Assembly: GCA_004000035.1 (NCBI GenBank)
Contig: RJAE01000009.1
Location: 79,139-143,138, forward strand
DNA length: 64,000 bases
Direction of reading: 5' to 3'
From: Arthrobacter sulfonylureivorans
GTDB lineage: Bacteria > Actinomycetota > Actinomycetes > Actinomycetales > Micrococcaceae
Every line of letters starts with the position of its first letter. The stretch's first letter is position 1. The notes under the pieces were generated by a model. That model worked only from the letters and a program-made list of their open reading frames with translations, ran no database searches and was not told where the DNA came from. Below are positions 24,663 to 33,771 of the stretch, piece by piece. The translations under genes and the position numbers were made by a program.

Positions 24663-26057
24663 ATGCATCCTGTATCCCAATCAATCACGTGGGGCGCCGA
24701 TCAGCCCGCGCGGGGACCCGGTGTCCTTTGCCGTCCCGAGATCGAATTCCTCTCCGACGGCGTCGTCTTCGTTCGCTGGCCGTCGCATGCGGCGATCGAC
24801 GAGCTTGATGCTTTGGCGGCGATATCGCTCATCGAAGAGGTGGGTGGAGACGAACCCAGGCCGATGCTGGTCGACATGCACGGAATGCGTTCTGCCAGTT
24901 CCACAGCACTGGCAAAATTTGCCCAAGGCCTTCCCGCGACCAGGGTGGCGCTGGTCGGAACTTCCCCAGTTGAGCAAACGATTGTGCAGTTCTTCCGCAC
25001 GATTCACCGGCCGACTTACCCGGCTACGTATTTCACCAAAGACACGGAGGCGCTGCAGTGGCTCACAGGCGGGCAATACAAAAGCGCCCCGGAAATACTT
25101 CCACAGATTCACAAGAAGGGGGATTCTGACTCTTCCGCCGTCGCTGACACCAGCATCCCCACACGCCGGTTCCGCATGAGCAAAGTACTGACCGGGCTGG
25201 TTCGTTCCGCAGCGGGGGCACAGCCTGAGCTGCAATCCTCGCCAATCCGGAGGCCCGCCGCCGAGGAGTCCCAGCCGGAACGGCCTGCGCAAGTATCAGC
25301 GGAAACACTGGATCTCATGACGAACGCCTTCCGCGGCAAGACGCGGCCCAAGGCTTTTTCAATGGCACTCGGTGTCGCCGAGATCCTGGACGCCGCCGAC
25401 GCTACCGCCTTCGCGGATCTCATCAGCCGATGCGGCGCCACCGAACGCTCTTTAGTTGCCAGCCACCTCTACCGGCACTACCGCCGATCTCCGGCCAAAC
25501 TGACTCTTTGGGTTAATACGGCCCAAGCGACCTACTTCCACGCTCGATGGCGCGTCGCCAACAGCGGCGTCCGGCGTGCGCGGCTGAACCCGGGAAAGAT
25601 CACAACCGCCCGCCTCATCGACCGCGACAGTGCAGGACACAACGTCAGTCAAGAAATCCGTGACGCCATCAGCCTGGTGAGCGGCCTCGTCTACTCGCCC
25701 TGGCCCGGACAACTCGGCATCGGCGCGCAAAGGAACATCATCAGTGTGGGAGCCGCTCTGGCACGCGTGCTTGTTACCGAGGGCGACCACCACGGGCTGG
25801 CAGTCTGTTACCGCGAATACACGGACATCTACGATGCCCGGTACAGCGTCGTTGAAGAAGGCACCGGAATCATCGACTTCATCCTGAAACACCCCGAAAA
25901 AACGGAACTCCTCTGCGAATACATGCGGGGCGGAAAATACGACACACCCGAAACCCTCCTGCGCGCCGTCACTTCAACCCCCAGGTTCCTCCGGTATCTG
26001 GACAGGACCAGAACAGCCCACGAAACCGGCCAGAGGATTGGCGCGATTGGCCCATAA
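24663..26057 (+). CDS. Protein with STAS-like N-terminal domain (464 aa)
   Basis: Residues 25-135 resemble the STAS-like domain of many Arthrobacter proteins (DUF7793 type): IEFLSDGVVFVRWPSHAAID, RPMLVDMHGMRSASSTALAK, VALVGTSPVEQTIVQFF, then PATYFTKDTEALQWL. A polar linker of about 100 residues follows (145-245). The C-terminal 220 residues form a helical domain I do not recognise (TNAFRGKTRPKAFSMALGV, then RSLVASHLYRHYRRSP and EGTGIIDFILKHPEKTELLC). The N-terminal domain usually stands alone, so this fusion is unusual. No membrane segment is present. Confidence 0.7.
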   Translation: MHPVSQSITWGADQPARGPGVLCRPEIEFLSDGVVFVRWPSHAAIDELDALAAISLIEEVGGDEPRPMLVDMHGMRSASSTALAKFAQGLPATRVALVGTSPVEQTIVQFFRTIHRPTYPATYFTKDTEALQWLTGGQYKSAPEILPQIHKKGDSDSSAVADTSIPTRRFRMSKVLTGLVRSAAGAQPELQSSPIRRPAAEESQPERPAQVSAETLDLMTNAFRGKTRPKAFSMALGVAEILDAADATAFADLISRCGATERSLVASHLYRHYRRSPAKLTLWVNTAQATYFHARWRVANSGVRRARLNPGKITTARLIDRDSAGHNVSQEIRDAISLVSGLVYSPWPGQLGIGAQRNIISVGAALARVLVTEGDHHGLAVCYREYTDIYDARYSVVEEGTGIIDFILKHPEKTELLCEYMRGGKYDTPETLLRAVTSTPRFLRYLDRTRTAHETGQRIGAIGP

Positions 26058-26436
26058 ATGCTCGTCTTCTCGTAACCAGCGGTCAGAAGTGCAAGCATAA
26101 ATGCTGTATGGATTGACCAGCAGGTAAGCCAAATCCAACCACCCTGTATCCCGCAGAACGGCTTACGGCGCAAGATCGCGAAGGCACGAATTTTTCCCGC
26201 GCTGTGATGGCCGCCTTCCCTTGTATAGGGGCCGGCCCGGCATCCATAGATCGCGGGATCTGAAATGACGCCGAACCGGTGCGAGAACACTACCGACCCC
26301 GGTGCCCGACACGCCAGAGGTTTCACTCCTGACCGGATGGGGCAACGGCGCCCTTCCGTTTCACAACCTGCCGGGCCATATTAGGTACATCCGACGGACT
26401 GCGCCCAGTCTGGCACAACGGACAAGGAGTCGAATT
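26058..26436. other. Intergenic region
   Basis: About 380 bp with no convincing gene. The AAGGAG at 26424-26429 serves the GTG start at 26437. Confidence 0.4.
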
Positions 26437-27336
26437 GTGGAGAGTTCACCGGTATTGGTTGTCGGCGGCACCGGGTATCTCGGAAGCCAGGTCGTAACAG
26501 CACTGCTGGACCGCGGCAGGCAGGTGCGGGCCCTGGTGCGGCCCGGTTCCGACGCGGCCCGGCTCGAAGCGGCCGGGGTCGAGATCGCGCGCGGAGACAT
26601 GATGGATCCTGGCTCCCTGGTGCGCGCCATGGGCGACGTCGACGCGGTGGTAACGACCGCCGCCGGCTACACCGGCCACAGCCAGGGCGACACGTCCGAG
26701 ATCGACGTAGTCGGAAACCGCAATCTCGTTGACTCGGCGGCACAGGTCGGTGTCCGCAGGTTTGTGCTCACCAGCATCCTCACCTGCGACCAGACACCGC
26801 AGATTCCCCACTTCTGGCATAAAAAACTCGCCGAAGACCGGCTGGAGGACAAGCACGTCTCCTTTGTGGCTCTCCGTCCCGGCGCCCTGCTGGACCAGGC
26901 CGCCAGATTCGGGGGAGACCCCTTCGCCCGGGGCAGCCTTTCCTGGTTGGGCTCGGCCAGTGTCCCGTTGACGTTCGTCCTGAGCACCGACCTCGCCTCG
27001 TACCTCGCCGCCGCTGTCGACGCCGACATCGCTGCAGGGGAGCGGATTGACATCGGATGGGACCGTCCCGTGAGCATCCAGGACGTTGCCGAAATTTCCA
27101 GCCGTCTCCTTGGCCGGCAGATCGGAGTAGGGCCAAGGCCGACCGGCATGGGGGCGGCGGAGGCCCCTGGCGGCGTCGTCCCCGTTTCCGATGACATGGC
27201 CGCCATGCTGGAATGGTTCGAGACGGGCCGCTATGTGGCAGACACCACCCGTCAGGGTGAAGTCTTCGGGACGCCCACGGCTGAAGACGCCATCGGACGG
27301 TTCATCACAAGTCTTGGCCACCCTGTTCACGGCTAG
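26437..27336 (+). CDS. NAD(P)-binding SDR / NmrA-like protein
   Basis: The GTG at 26437 follows AAGGAG by 7 bp and gives 299 residues. The N-terminus has the atypical-SDR Rossmann motif VVGGTGYLGSQV (GxxGxxG) and RALVRPGSDAARLEAAGVEI. The family then has GDMMDPGSLVRAMGDVDAVV and NLVDSAAQVGVRRFVLTS. The YxxxK tyrosine is replaced: HFWHKKLAEDRLE keeps the Lys but has His at the usual Tyr, as in NmrA-like sensors and NAD(P)H:quinone oxidoreductase-like proteins. It is therefore likely a dinucleotide-binding protein of the NmrA/complex-I-associated group. It is monocistronic. Confidence 0.8.
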   Translation: MESSPVLVVGGTGYLGSQVVTALLDRGRQVRALVRPGSDAARLEAAGVEIARGDMMDPGSLVRAMGDVDAVVTTAAGYTGHSQGDTSEIDVVGNRNLVDSAAQVGVRRFVLTSILTCDQTPQIPHFWHKKLAEDRLEDKHVSFVALRPGALLDQAARFGGDPFARGSLSWLGSASVPLTFVLSTDLASYLAAAVDADIAAGERIDIGWDRPVSIQDVAEISSRLLGRQIGVGPRPTGMGAAEAPGGVVPVSDDMAAMLEWFETGRYVADTTRQGEVFGTPTAEDAIGRFITSLGHPVHG

Positions 27337-27457
27337 GGTGGCCAACCGGCGAACTCGCGATAGTTGAACAGGCGGCTTCGCCGGTAAGTCACCCTGGCCG
27401 GGCATCACTGCCAGCAAGACCGCCCGGCCGACTGGGGGGAATGAGCCGGGGTTCCTT

Positions 27458-28156
27458 CTAAGGGGTCTGTCGCCCTGCGGCCTCCTTGATCAGTGAAGCC
27501 ACTGCCTGCGGCTGTGAGACATACACGGAGTGGCTTGCGGAAACCTCTGTGACCGAGGAACCGGCTCGTTCCGACATTGCGCGCTGCGCGGGCGGCGGGA
27601 TCATCTGGTCTTCCGTGGTGATCAGATACCAGCTGGGCAAGCCTCGCCAGGCAGGCTTGGTGATTGCCCCTTCAAGGGCGCCGACGCCCCAGGGGACCTG
27701 CGAGTCGGCCATGAAAGCTGCCTGCTGAGGCTGCACATCCGCCGCGAATGAAGCGGCGAATTTTTCGCGGTCCAGGAAGAGGAACCCGTCCTGTGGCGGA
27801 AGGATCGGCGGGACCGGTGCGCCGGGCGGCGGATCGGCGATGAGGGTGTTCACGGATTCGCCGGCGTCGGGTACGAACCCGGCGACGTATACGAGGGCAG
27901 TGACTTTCTCGTCAGTGCCGGCTTCGGTGACGACCGCGCCTCCGTAGGAGTGGCCGACAAGCACGACTGGGCCCTCGCAGTCAGCGATGGCCCGCTTGGT
28001 AACGGCGACATCGTCATCAAGGGAGACGGTTGGGTTCTGGACGACGCTGACGTTGTAGCCCTCTGCTGTCAGGAGGTCGTACACGCCCTGCCAGCCTGAT
28101 CCGTCCACGAAGCCGCCGTGCACTAGCACTACGTTTTTTATCGTTTCTTCGGGCAT
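27458..28156 (-). CDS. Alpha/beta hydrolase (esterase EstC-like)
   Basis: 232 residues from the ATG at 28156, preceded by AGGAG. NVVLVHGGFVDGSGWQGVYD opens the fold, the nucleophile is Ser70 in VGHSYGGAVV, and ASHSVYVSQPQAVASLI carries the catalytic His. The central TEDQMIPPPAQRAM segment supplies the acid. It is a close relative of the hydrolase at 42409-43137, and both resemble EstC-type esterases annotated in soil bacteria. It marks the left edge of the hydrolase/peroxidase island, just before the first DUF5996/UBP repeat copy. Confidence 0.85.
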   Translation of the reverse strand: MPEETIKNVVLVHGGFVDGSGWQGVYDLLTAEGYNVSVVQNPTVSLDDDVAVTKRAIADCEGPVVLVGHSYGGAVVTEAGTDEKVTALVYVAGFVPDAGESVNTLIADPPPGAPVPPILPPQDGFLFLDREKFAASFAADVQPQQAAFMADSQVPWGVGALEGAITKPAWRGLPSWYLITTEDQMIPPPAQRAMSERAGSSVTEVSASHSVYVSQPQAVASLIKEAAGRQTP

Positions 28157-28276
28157 GGGATTTCTCCTACTCTCGAGATGGAGTAATAACTGGAATGCTA
28201 GACCCGCCCGCTTCGGGCACGCCAGAGTAAAAGAGCTGGGCAATGTCTGGAAATCCTCCCGCGGACTAGCGGGGAT

Positions 28277-28369
28277 GCCATCGCAGCAGCTCAGACCGGG
28301 CACTGGGACCGCGCCGCACTCGAGACCGCTCCGGACAGGTTGCGGCAGCGGCAGCCCCGTGACGTCTAA
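28277..28369 (+). pseudogene. DUF5996 gene, 3' remnant (copy 1)
   Basis: The frame reads AIAAAQTGHWDRAALETAPD and ends RLRQRQPRDV-stop. It aligns with the last 30 residues of the intact DUF5996 gene at 45147-46115 (SAAAEAGHWDRASLETDPD...). The rest of the gene is absent. It is the left part of repeat copy 1. Confidence 0.7.
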
Positions 28370-28453
28370 AACCACCGGGACTGAGCTCCCGGCCGCGGCC
28401 CGGCCGGCGTAAAGTTGGCCTTGTTCCACGGGTATCCCGGCGAGGAGGCGGCC

Positions 28454-28804
28454 ATGAGTGATACCGAAAGCCCCGGCATCGATGCGTCGATTCCGCCCGG
28501 CGGGACCGGCTGCCTCGAATGCGAAGCCGGCGGCGGCTGGTGGCTGCACCAGCGGCGGTGCGCCCAATGCAGCCACATCGGCTGCTGCGACAAATCACCC
28601 TCCCAACACGCCACAGCCCACGCGCGCAAAACCGGGCACCCGGTCATCCGCAGCTTCGAGCCGGGCGAGGACTGGTTCTAGGACTACCGCAGCTCCGCAT
28701 ACTCCCGCGGACCAGGGCTGGCACCCCCCGGCACATCATCCGCTGAGCCAGACCGCGCCCGGCCCTCACGGTTCCCTGCCGACTGGGAGGCACAGCTGCA
28801 CTGA
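28454..28804 (+). pseudogene. UBP zinc-finger protein, nonsense mutant (copy 1)
   Basis: The frame starts at an ATG after GAGGAGG and matches the intact gene at 46185 across its length: GTGCLECEAGGGWWLHQRRC, AQCSHIGCCDKSPSQHATAH, HPVIRSFEPGEDWF. At 28679-28681 TAG replaces the TGG codon of the intact copy, then the frame continues in register (DYRSSAYSRGPG...FPADWEAQLH) to a TGA at 28804. All zinc-ligand Cys/His precede the stop, so a truncated but folded finger could still be made. Upstream sequence also matches copies 2 and 3. Confidence 0.8.
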
Positions 28805-28971
28805 CACCGGACCGAGCCGCCCGGCTTCCAGGTCCGGATCGTCGGCGGGGCTGGGAGCATCACTGATGGGAGGCGAAGTCGGCGACACACGGACGAGCCG
28901 GCCTGTTGGAGTGATGCATTCGAAGGAGCGCTCTGGGACCCTTTCCCGCTGAAGGAAGTGTGGAGGTTTGC

Positions 28972-29508
28972 TTAGTGGACTGCGAGCTCGATGGCGAGTG
29001 CAGCGATTCCGAGTGCCGTCATGATGCCGAGTACCAATATTTTGAGCCAAGGATTCACACGCAATCGCCATACGGCGAAGAGCGCCACCACAATCAGCGT
29101 TGCGACGAGCGCTACCGCGATTGTCCGGAGGGCCAGCGCAAGTTCGATCACGCCGAGCGCGCTGAGCCCGAGGATCGCCATCGGCACGACGATCACGGTT
29201 AGTGACCCGAAGCTCACATAGGCGAGATGGGCGACTTCCCTCCGGGATGGCAGAGAGCCGTCCCGCACCATGTGCGCGATCACATCTGCTACGAACACCG
29301 CCAACAGCGTGCCCACCACGGTCAGCAGCAGCGTGAGTGCAGCGCCGCCTACCGTAGCGTGTTCGGCCTCGCGTTCGAAAGCGACCGTCACGGCAAGCGC
29401 GGTAAAGGTGACGTATACGCGCTCCTTCAGCGCCTCTGCGCACTGGTGAGCGTCCGGGCCTGGCCGTCGGCTGGATGGGAAAGGGGTCACGTTCTGCCCG
29501 TGTTTCAC
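28972..29508 (-). CDS. Membrane protein of unknown function
   Basis: 178 residues from a GTG at 29508; a later start is possible. The N-terminal 45 residues are polar, then four hydrophobic segments follow (about 52-80, 96-122, 123-145 and 153-175) with SLPSRREVAHLAYVSFG between the first two. No motif gives a function. The gene lies alone between repeat copy 1 and the flavoprotein gene, on the minus strand like its right-hand neighbours. Confidence 0.6.
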   Translation of the reverse strand: MKHGQNVTPFPSSRRPGPDAHQCAEALKERVYVTFTALAVTVAFEREAEHATVGGAALTLLLTVVGTLLAVFVADVIAHMVRDGSLPSRREVAHLAYVSFGSLTVIVVPMAILGLSALGVIELALALRTIAVALVATLIVVALFAVWRLRVNPWLKILVLGIMTALGIAALAIELAVH

Positions 29509-30030
29509 TGCATCAGATTACGCTGTGGCTCACTTGCGGGCAGGAAGGCGTCTGGCCTGCGAGCCCGCGTCCTCCAAGATGCACGACCAGCCGCTGGGGG
29601 AAATTGGCGCCACCGATGTTGAGGTCGGCATCACCGAGGCCTTGCGGGTAGGCGCTGTCAGTGTCGATGAAAAGGTTTTCGCGAAGAGCATTGGCCAGAC
29701 ATGGGCGCGTGAATCGGCTCTACAATGACGAGCTCGGATATTGGGGAACTGGACCGCCGCCGGCGCCGAGCCGCGTTTTCAGGCTCTCACCATGCGGGAG
29801 GAGAAGAACTCAATCGTCATTGCTTCCAACGGATCCTCCTCCGGTTGGACGAGAGCTTTCACCAATCATGGGCCCTGTGCCGCGAACGTGGATCGGATCC
29901 CTTTCAACGGAACCAGGATTGAAACTGGCACCAACTCATACCACCTCCTGCGCAGCCTCAGCCACTTACCCACCCCTAGGCTCTGGACATGAACACGCCG
30001 TCGGAGGTGCCGGCGAACGCGGTGAGGACC
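29509..30030. other. 522-bp gap, no supported gene
   Basis: Two short plus-strand stretches (around 29525-29728 and 29741-29992) are open but show no start signal, no family resemblance and only fair codon use. They may be relics. Nothing else is visible. Confidence 0.35.
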
Positions 30031-31491
30031 TTAACCTGGAGGCCGAGACCCGTCCTGCTGGCTTCGCGCCATGGTCGTGTCGATCTCGCCGCTGGCAGCA
30101 GTGCTCATACGCTCTGTCAGCCGGGTCAGGCCGTCCACGGTGGCGTCGTGGTAGGCGTAGCTGTAGGTGGGGGTGTTGAGCGCGAGTGTGAGGAACAGCT
30201 CGACCCTGCCACCGAGTTGGAGAACGACGTGCCCCAGGCCGACCACGTCAGAGGCGATGTCGCCGAAGCAGTGGACGCCGAGCAGCTTGCGGTTATCGGT
30301 GCGGAAGATCAGCTTCAGCAGCCCGCCGTGTCCGGCGATCGCCCCGCGCGCGGTGGTGGCCAGGTCGCAGCGGCCCACCGTGTAGGGAGCGCCGCTTGCC
30401 TGGACCTGCTCTTCCGTCGCACCCACACTGGCGACTTCGGGTAAGCCGTATACGGCGCTGCTCGCGGTCTGGTCGATCTCCACACCGAAGAAGAGTCCGC
30501 AGGCGTGGGCCGCCGCTGCGCGTCCCTGCTGCATGGCGCCTGAGGCGAGCCCTACCTCGACAGCGTCGCCGGCCGCGTAGATCCCCGGGACGGTCGTCCG
30601 GAAGTAGCGGTCGACGAGGATCCGGCCACGGGCGTCGGTGCGCACGCCGGCCTGTTCGAGGCCGAGCCCTTCGGTGTTGGGTGTGCGACCGGCGCACACC
30701 AGGACGGCGTCCGGGTCCGGGACGGTACCAGTCGAGAGCGTGACCCTGAGCCCGCCGTCGACGCGCCTGACCCCTTCTGCGCCGGTGCCCAGAACCAGCC
30801 GAACTCCGCGGCGCTGGAACTCGTCGGCGACCAGCCGGGCCACTTCGCCGTCGATGTTCGGCAGCAAGCGATCGGAATTGCTGATGAGGGTGGCGGGAAT
30901 ACCAAGTGCGGTGAACACAGTGGCGAACTCGACGCCGATCGGGCCACCACCGACGATGACAATGTCTTTCGGGACCGTGCGAAGTGAGTAGATTTCGTCG
31001 GAGTCGTAGACGTCCGGATCGTCGTAGGCGATGCCGGGGTAGTGCGTCGGACGGGACCCCGTCGCCACCAGGACCGTGCGCGCCGTAACCTCGCGCGCCT
31101 GTCCGTCCGGGGAGGTGACGCGGACGGACAGGGCGGCGTCCAGGTGGGCGGTGCCCTGCAGGTAGGCGATGCCGCGTGCCACGAACCGGTGTGCGACGGC
31201 CTCCTGCAGTTGGTCGCGCACCTGCTCGATCCTGGCTCGCAGGGTCGGCATCACGGCCTCCAGCGGCGCTGCTGCCCGCACGCCGTAGACCTCCTCCTGG
31301 CGGTAGCCGGTGAGGTAAAGCGCGGCTTCGCGCAGGGCCTTCGTGGGAGCGCCGCCCGTGGTCGTGACTACCCCACCGGGTGTGCTCCGCTCGACGACGA
31401 GCACCGTTCGCCCGAAGGCGGCCGCGAGCTCAGCGGCGACTTCCCCGGCCGGGCCCGCGCCGATCACCACGAGGTCATAGCTGTTGTCCAT
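30031..31491 (-). CDS. SthA-like FAD/NAD(P) flavoprotein
   Basis: 486 residues with the class I pyridine-nucleotide disulfide oxidoreductase layout: FAD site DLVVIGAGPAGEVAAELAA, second Rossmann motif DIVIVGGGPIGVEFATVF, FAD motif VPGIYAAGDAVEVG and a C-terminal dimerisation domain. The redox-active CxxxxC is absent: the segment is GGVVTTTGGAPTKALREA. Loss of both Cys with the rest intact is the hallmark of soluble transhydrogenase (SthA/UdhA), where PSKALR is kept, so NADPH/NADH transhydrogenation or a related diaphorase activity is likely. The normal C-terminal His-Glu pair is not evident. It sits among peroxidase-type genes and might supply reductant. Confidence 0.82.
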   Translation of the reverse strand: MDNSYDLVVIGAGPAGEVAAELAAAFGRTVLVVERSTPGGVVTTTGGAPTKALREAALYLTGYRQEEVYGVRAAAPLEAVMPTLRARIEQVRDQLQEAVAHRFVARGIAYLQGTAHLDAALSVRVTSPDGQAREVTARTVLVATGSRPTHYPGIAYDDPDVYDSDEIYSLRTVPKDIVIVGGGPIGVEFATVFTALGIPATLISNSDRLLPNIDGEVARLVADEFQRRGVRLVLGTGAEGVRRVDGGLRVTLSTGTVPDPDAVLVCAGRTPNTEGLGLEQAGVRTDARGRILVDRYFRTTVPGIYAAGDAVEVGLASGAMQQGRAAAAHACGLFFGVEIDQTASSAVYGLPEVASVGATEEQVQASGAPYTVGRCDLATTARGAIAGHGGLLKLIFRTDNRKLLGVHCFGDIASDVVGLGHVVLQLGGRVELFLTLALNTPTYSYAYHDATVDGLTRLTERMSTAASGEIDTTMARSQQDGSRPPG

Positions 31492-31530
31492 CGCTGCCTC
31501 TCCCTTCGTACTGTCCGGCCCGGCAAGCCA

Positions 31531-32529
31531 TCAGTTGCTCGGAGGAGCGCGGTGGAGCAAATCCGATGCGCCGGTCGCCCGGCTGATGGAGCTCAGCAAG
31601 GCCAGCTGGCGCCCTTTTCGCCGATCGCCACCCATGTTGAGCCAGAACTCGGCCGCGTGATCGAGGAACGCCTCCGGATGGCGGGACACCAGCTCGTCGT
31701 AGCGGGCCGCCGCGCTGATGCGCCACTGATCAGCCTCCTGGAGCTGGCCCGCGTCGTTGAGCATGCCAGCGAGGACGGCCGCATACTCGGGGTCGTCGCT
31801 GGTCACCGTTAGTGGGCGCAGCCGGGCGATGGCGGTGTCCCGGACGCCCAGCGCCGCGTCTACCTCGGCGAGGTGACCGAGCGCGGGTGCGAAGGCCGGC
31901 ACCCGGCCAACGGCGGCGTCGAACCAGGCACGGGCGGCAAGGAGGTCGCCCTCCTTGAGCCACAACAGGCCGCGCCGGAAGTCGAGTTCGGCGACAGGGA
32001 ACGGGGAAACCCCCCGATAGCGGTCTCGCGCCTCGGTGAACAGGCGCTCCGCCTTCGTGGCCCTGCCCTGCTCGGCCTCCATCACGGCCAGCGCACCCAG
32101 CGTGGCGAAGTCGGGACAGCGTTTTTCCGCGTCCCGGCGCAGCACGCGAGCTTCGGCGTGGCACCCGGCCCCCTGGAGGATCGTAGCCCGTTCCGCGTCC
32201 AGCGCGGCACGGTCCACACCTCGTCGTTCTCCTGCGTCGAGGTCGGCGGCTGCCTCGGTGAAGCGGTGGAAGGTGGCCCGCGTCCTGGCCCGGGCCAGCC
32301 GGGCCGTACCGTCGCCCGGCGCATGGCGCACCATTGTCTCGGCCAGTTCCGCGGCGAACTCGTAGTCCTTGATACGGCCCAGCAGCTGCCCGCGGAGCAG
32401 GAGCAGGTTGACGAGCAGAGCCCGCTCGACCACCGTTGGTCGTGCCCTTGTTTCCTGCCAGGATGGTGCCGCTGCAGGCCGCGCCGCCAGGCCGTCGATT
32501 TGGGCTTGCAGGTTCGTCAGAGCCAACAT
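31531..32529 (-). CDS. Tetratricopeptide-like protein
   Basis: 332 residues, all helical and Ala/Arg-rich. TPR-like signatures are seen at RIKDYEFAAELAETMVRHAP, FTEAAADLDAGERRGVDRA, LWLKEGDLLAARAWFDAAVG and LAGMLNDAGQLQEADQWRIS. No catalytic domain or membrane segment is present. It lies between the SthA-like gene (39 bp) and the DUF4331 gene (35 bp) on the same strand, so it is part of a five-gene minus-strand run. Such proteins usually hold partners together; the partner here is unknown. Confidence 0.75.
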   Translation of the reverse strand: MLALTNLQAQIDGLAARPAAAPSWQETRARPTVVERALLVNLLLLRGQLLGRIKDYEFAAELAETMVRHAPGDGTARLARARTRATFHRFTEAAADLDAGERRGVDRAALDAERATILQGAGCHAEARVLRRDAEKRCPDFATLGALAVMEAEQGRATKAERLFTEARDRYRGVSPFPVAELDFRRGLLWLKEGDLLAARAWFDAAVGRVPAFAPALGHLAEVDAALGVRDTAIARLRPLTVTSDDPEYAAVLAGMLNDAGQLQEADQWRISAAARYDELVSRHPEAFLDHAAEFWLNMGGDRRKGRQLALLSSISRATGASDLLHRAPPSN

Positions 32530-32564
32530 CCCACTCGTGGTGCATGGCCGGTGGTCTTCTTCGG

Positions 32565-33755
32565 TCAGGCCGGTGGTGATGGCGTTTCCTTCGCTGGAGC
32601 GGACAATGCGGCGAGCACGGCCTTCAGATCCGGCGGGTCCGGGTTGGGGGGATTCAGGTAGGGGAAGCTGCGACTCGCCGGCTGGGTCGGACGGTCGACG
32701 CCGTCGCTGATCCGCGGTCCGTCCAGGCCGCCGACCAGCAGCGTGTAGAGAACGTCCACGATGTCGTCGTCGGGTGATCGGCCGCCGGAGGTGGTGTGCG
32801 GGCGGCCGGCGAGCAGGGCGCGCTCGATCTCGAGGAAGCCGCTGTCGGAGAACGGCTTCGAGGTGTCAACGACGAGGAAGTCGGCCAGCAGCAGTTCAGT
32901 CAGCGGGTGGGCACCCTGGTCGTCCGGTGGCCAGTCGGTCCTGCCGTCGAGCCGGTCGAAGAAGGGAAGGTTCGCGTTGAGCCGGGCGCGGTACGCGCCG
33001 AGGTAGGTCTGTCCCAGTTTAAAGGCGTCTTCGTCGTTGTAGATGTCGCGGATCTCGAGGTCTCGGTTGACGGGATCAAACTTCTTGTCCTGCAAGAGAA
33101 AGTTCTTGATCTCCGGTCGGCCCATGCGCTCTAGCCGGACGGGGTGCCTGCCGGAGGTTACGGTCTCGCCGACCACGCCCAGCAGCGGGCCGGTGTCGGG
33201 ACCGAGCACCTTGGCGGTGTCGAGCTCAAGGACGATGCTGAGCACGTTGGCGCCCTGGACGGCGTTGACGCCGTTGGGCCGGAATGAAAGCCGCTCCTGC
33301 GTGTGGTTGGCCTGCTCGGCAGCCAGGTCGAGAAAGAACGGGTCGAGCCGTGGCCCAGCGAAGATACGCACCCCCTGTCCGTCGGGCGGCTTCTCCACGC
33401 CCACCCGGAACGGGATCTCCGGCCCGCCGGCGGTCGTGCAAGTCCCGTCCTGCACCACGCCCTCAGGGAGGCCTGGACCGTCGGCCGAGGACGGAACGGC
33501 GAAGTTGAAGTCGAACGCGTACTCGTCGGCGCCGACCGAAAACGCCGGTTGGTCGGCTCTGGTCGCCGACAGCGGACGCAGGCGGAAGCGGTAGCTGAGC
33601 GCGTCGGAGAAAAGCGCGGTGGGGGTGGCGGACGGGAACACATCCATCACGAGCACCAGATGACCCTGCCGCTCCGGGCTGGGAAAGGCGAACACGTCGG
33701 TGATGTCGGACGCTGGGTCGGCGAGAGCCCGCGGTCCGGAGAAATGATCTGCCAT
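32565..33755 (-). CDS. DUF4331 family protein
   Basis: The ATG at 33755 lies 5 bp from AAGGAGG and gives 396 residues. MADHFSGPRALADPASDITD and VFAFPSPERQGHLVLVMDVF form the N-terminal signature of DUF4331; FLVVDTSKPFSDSGFLEIER and the late RPHTTSGGRSPDDDIVDVLY region also fit. There is no signal peptide, unlike many DUF4331 members. No enzymatic role is established for the family. The 16-bp gap to the DyP gene upstream indicates co-transcription, so it may work with that peroxidase. Confidence 0.82.
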   Translation of the reverse strand: MADHFSGPRALADPASDITDVFAFPSPERQGHLVLVMDVFPSATPTALFSDALSYRFRLRPLSATRADQPAFSVGADEYAFDFNFAVPSSADGPGLPEGVVQDGTCTTAGGPEIPFRVGVEKPPDGQGVRIFAGPRLDPFFLDLAAEQANHTQERLSFRPNGVNAVQGANVLSIVLELDTAKVLGPDTGPLLGVVGETVTSGRHPVRLERMGRPEIKNFLLQDKKFDPVNRDLEIRDIYNDEDAFKLGQTYLGAYRARLNANLPFFDRLDGRTDWPPDDQGAHPLTELLLADFLVVDTSKPFSDSGFLEIERALLAGRPHTTSGGRSPDDDIVDVLYTLLVGGLDGPRISDGVDRPTQPASRSFPYLNPPNPDPPDLKAVLAALSAPAKETPSPPA

Positions 33756-33771
33756 GGCGAACCTCCTTGTC

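Larger units (their letters stand above)
28277..28804 (+). repeat. Repeat copy 1: DUF5996 tail + UBP finger
   Basis: First of three direct copies (others 41193-41490 and 46023-46532). Shared landmarks are the CTCGAGAC stretch, the TTGTTCCACG box about 40 bp before the start codon, the CGAGGAGGCGGCCATG start region and the zinc-finger gene. Confidence 0.75.

Noticed and set aside
28454-28804. In-frame TAG as a recoded amino acid
   Set aside because: The intact copy has TGG at this position, no recoding signal is visible, and a neighbouring copy is also decayed; a nonsense mutation is simpler.
30031-31491. Mercuric reductase or dihydrolipoamide dehydrogenase
   Set aside because: The redox CxxxxC pair is replaced (GGVVTTTGGAPTK), which both enzymes need.
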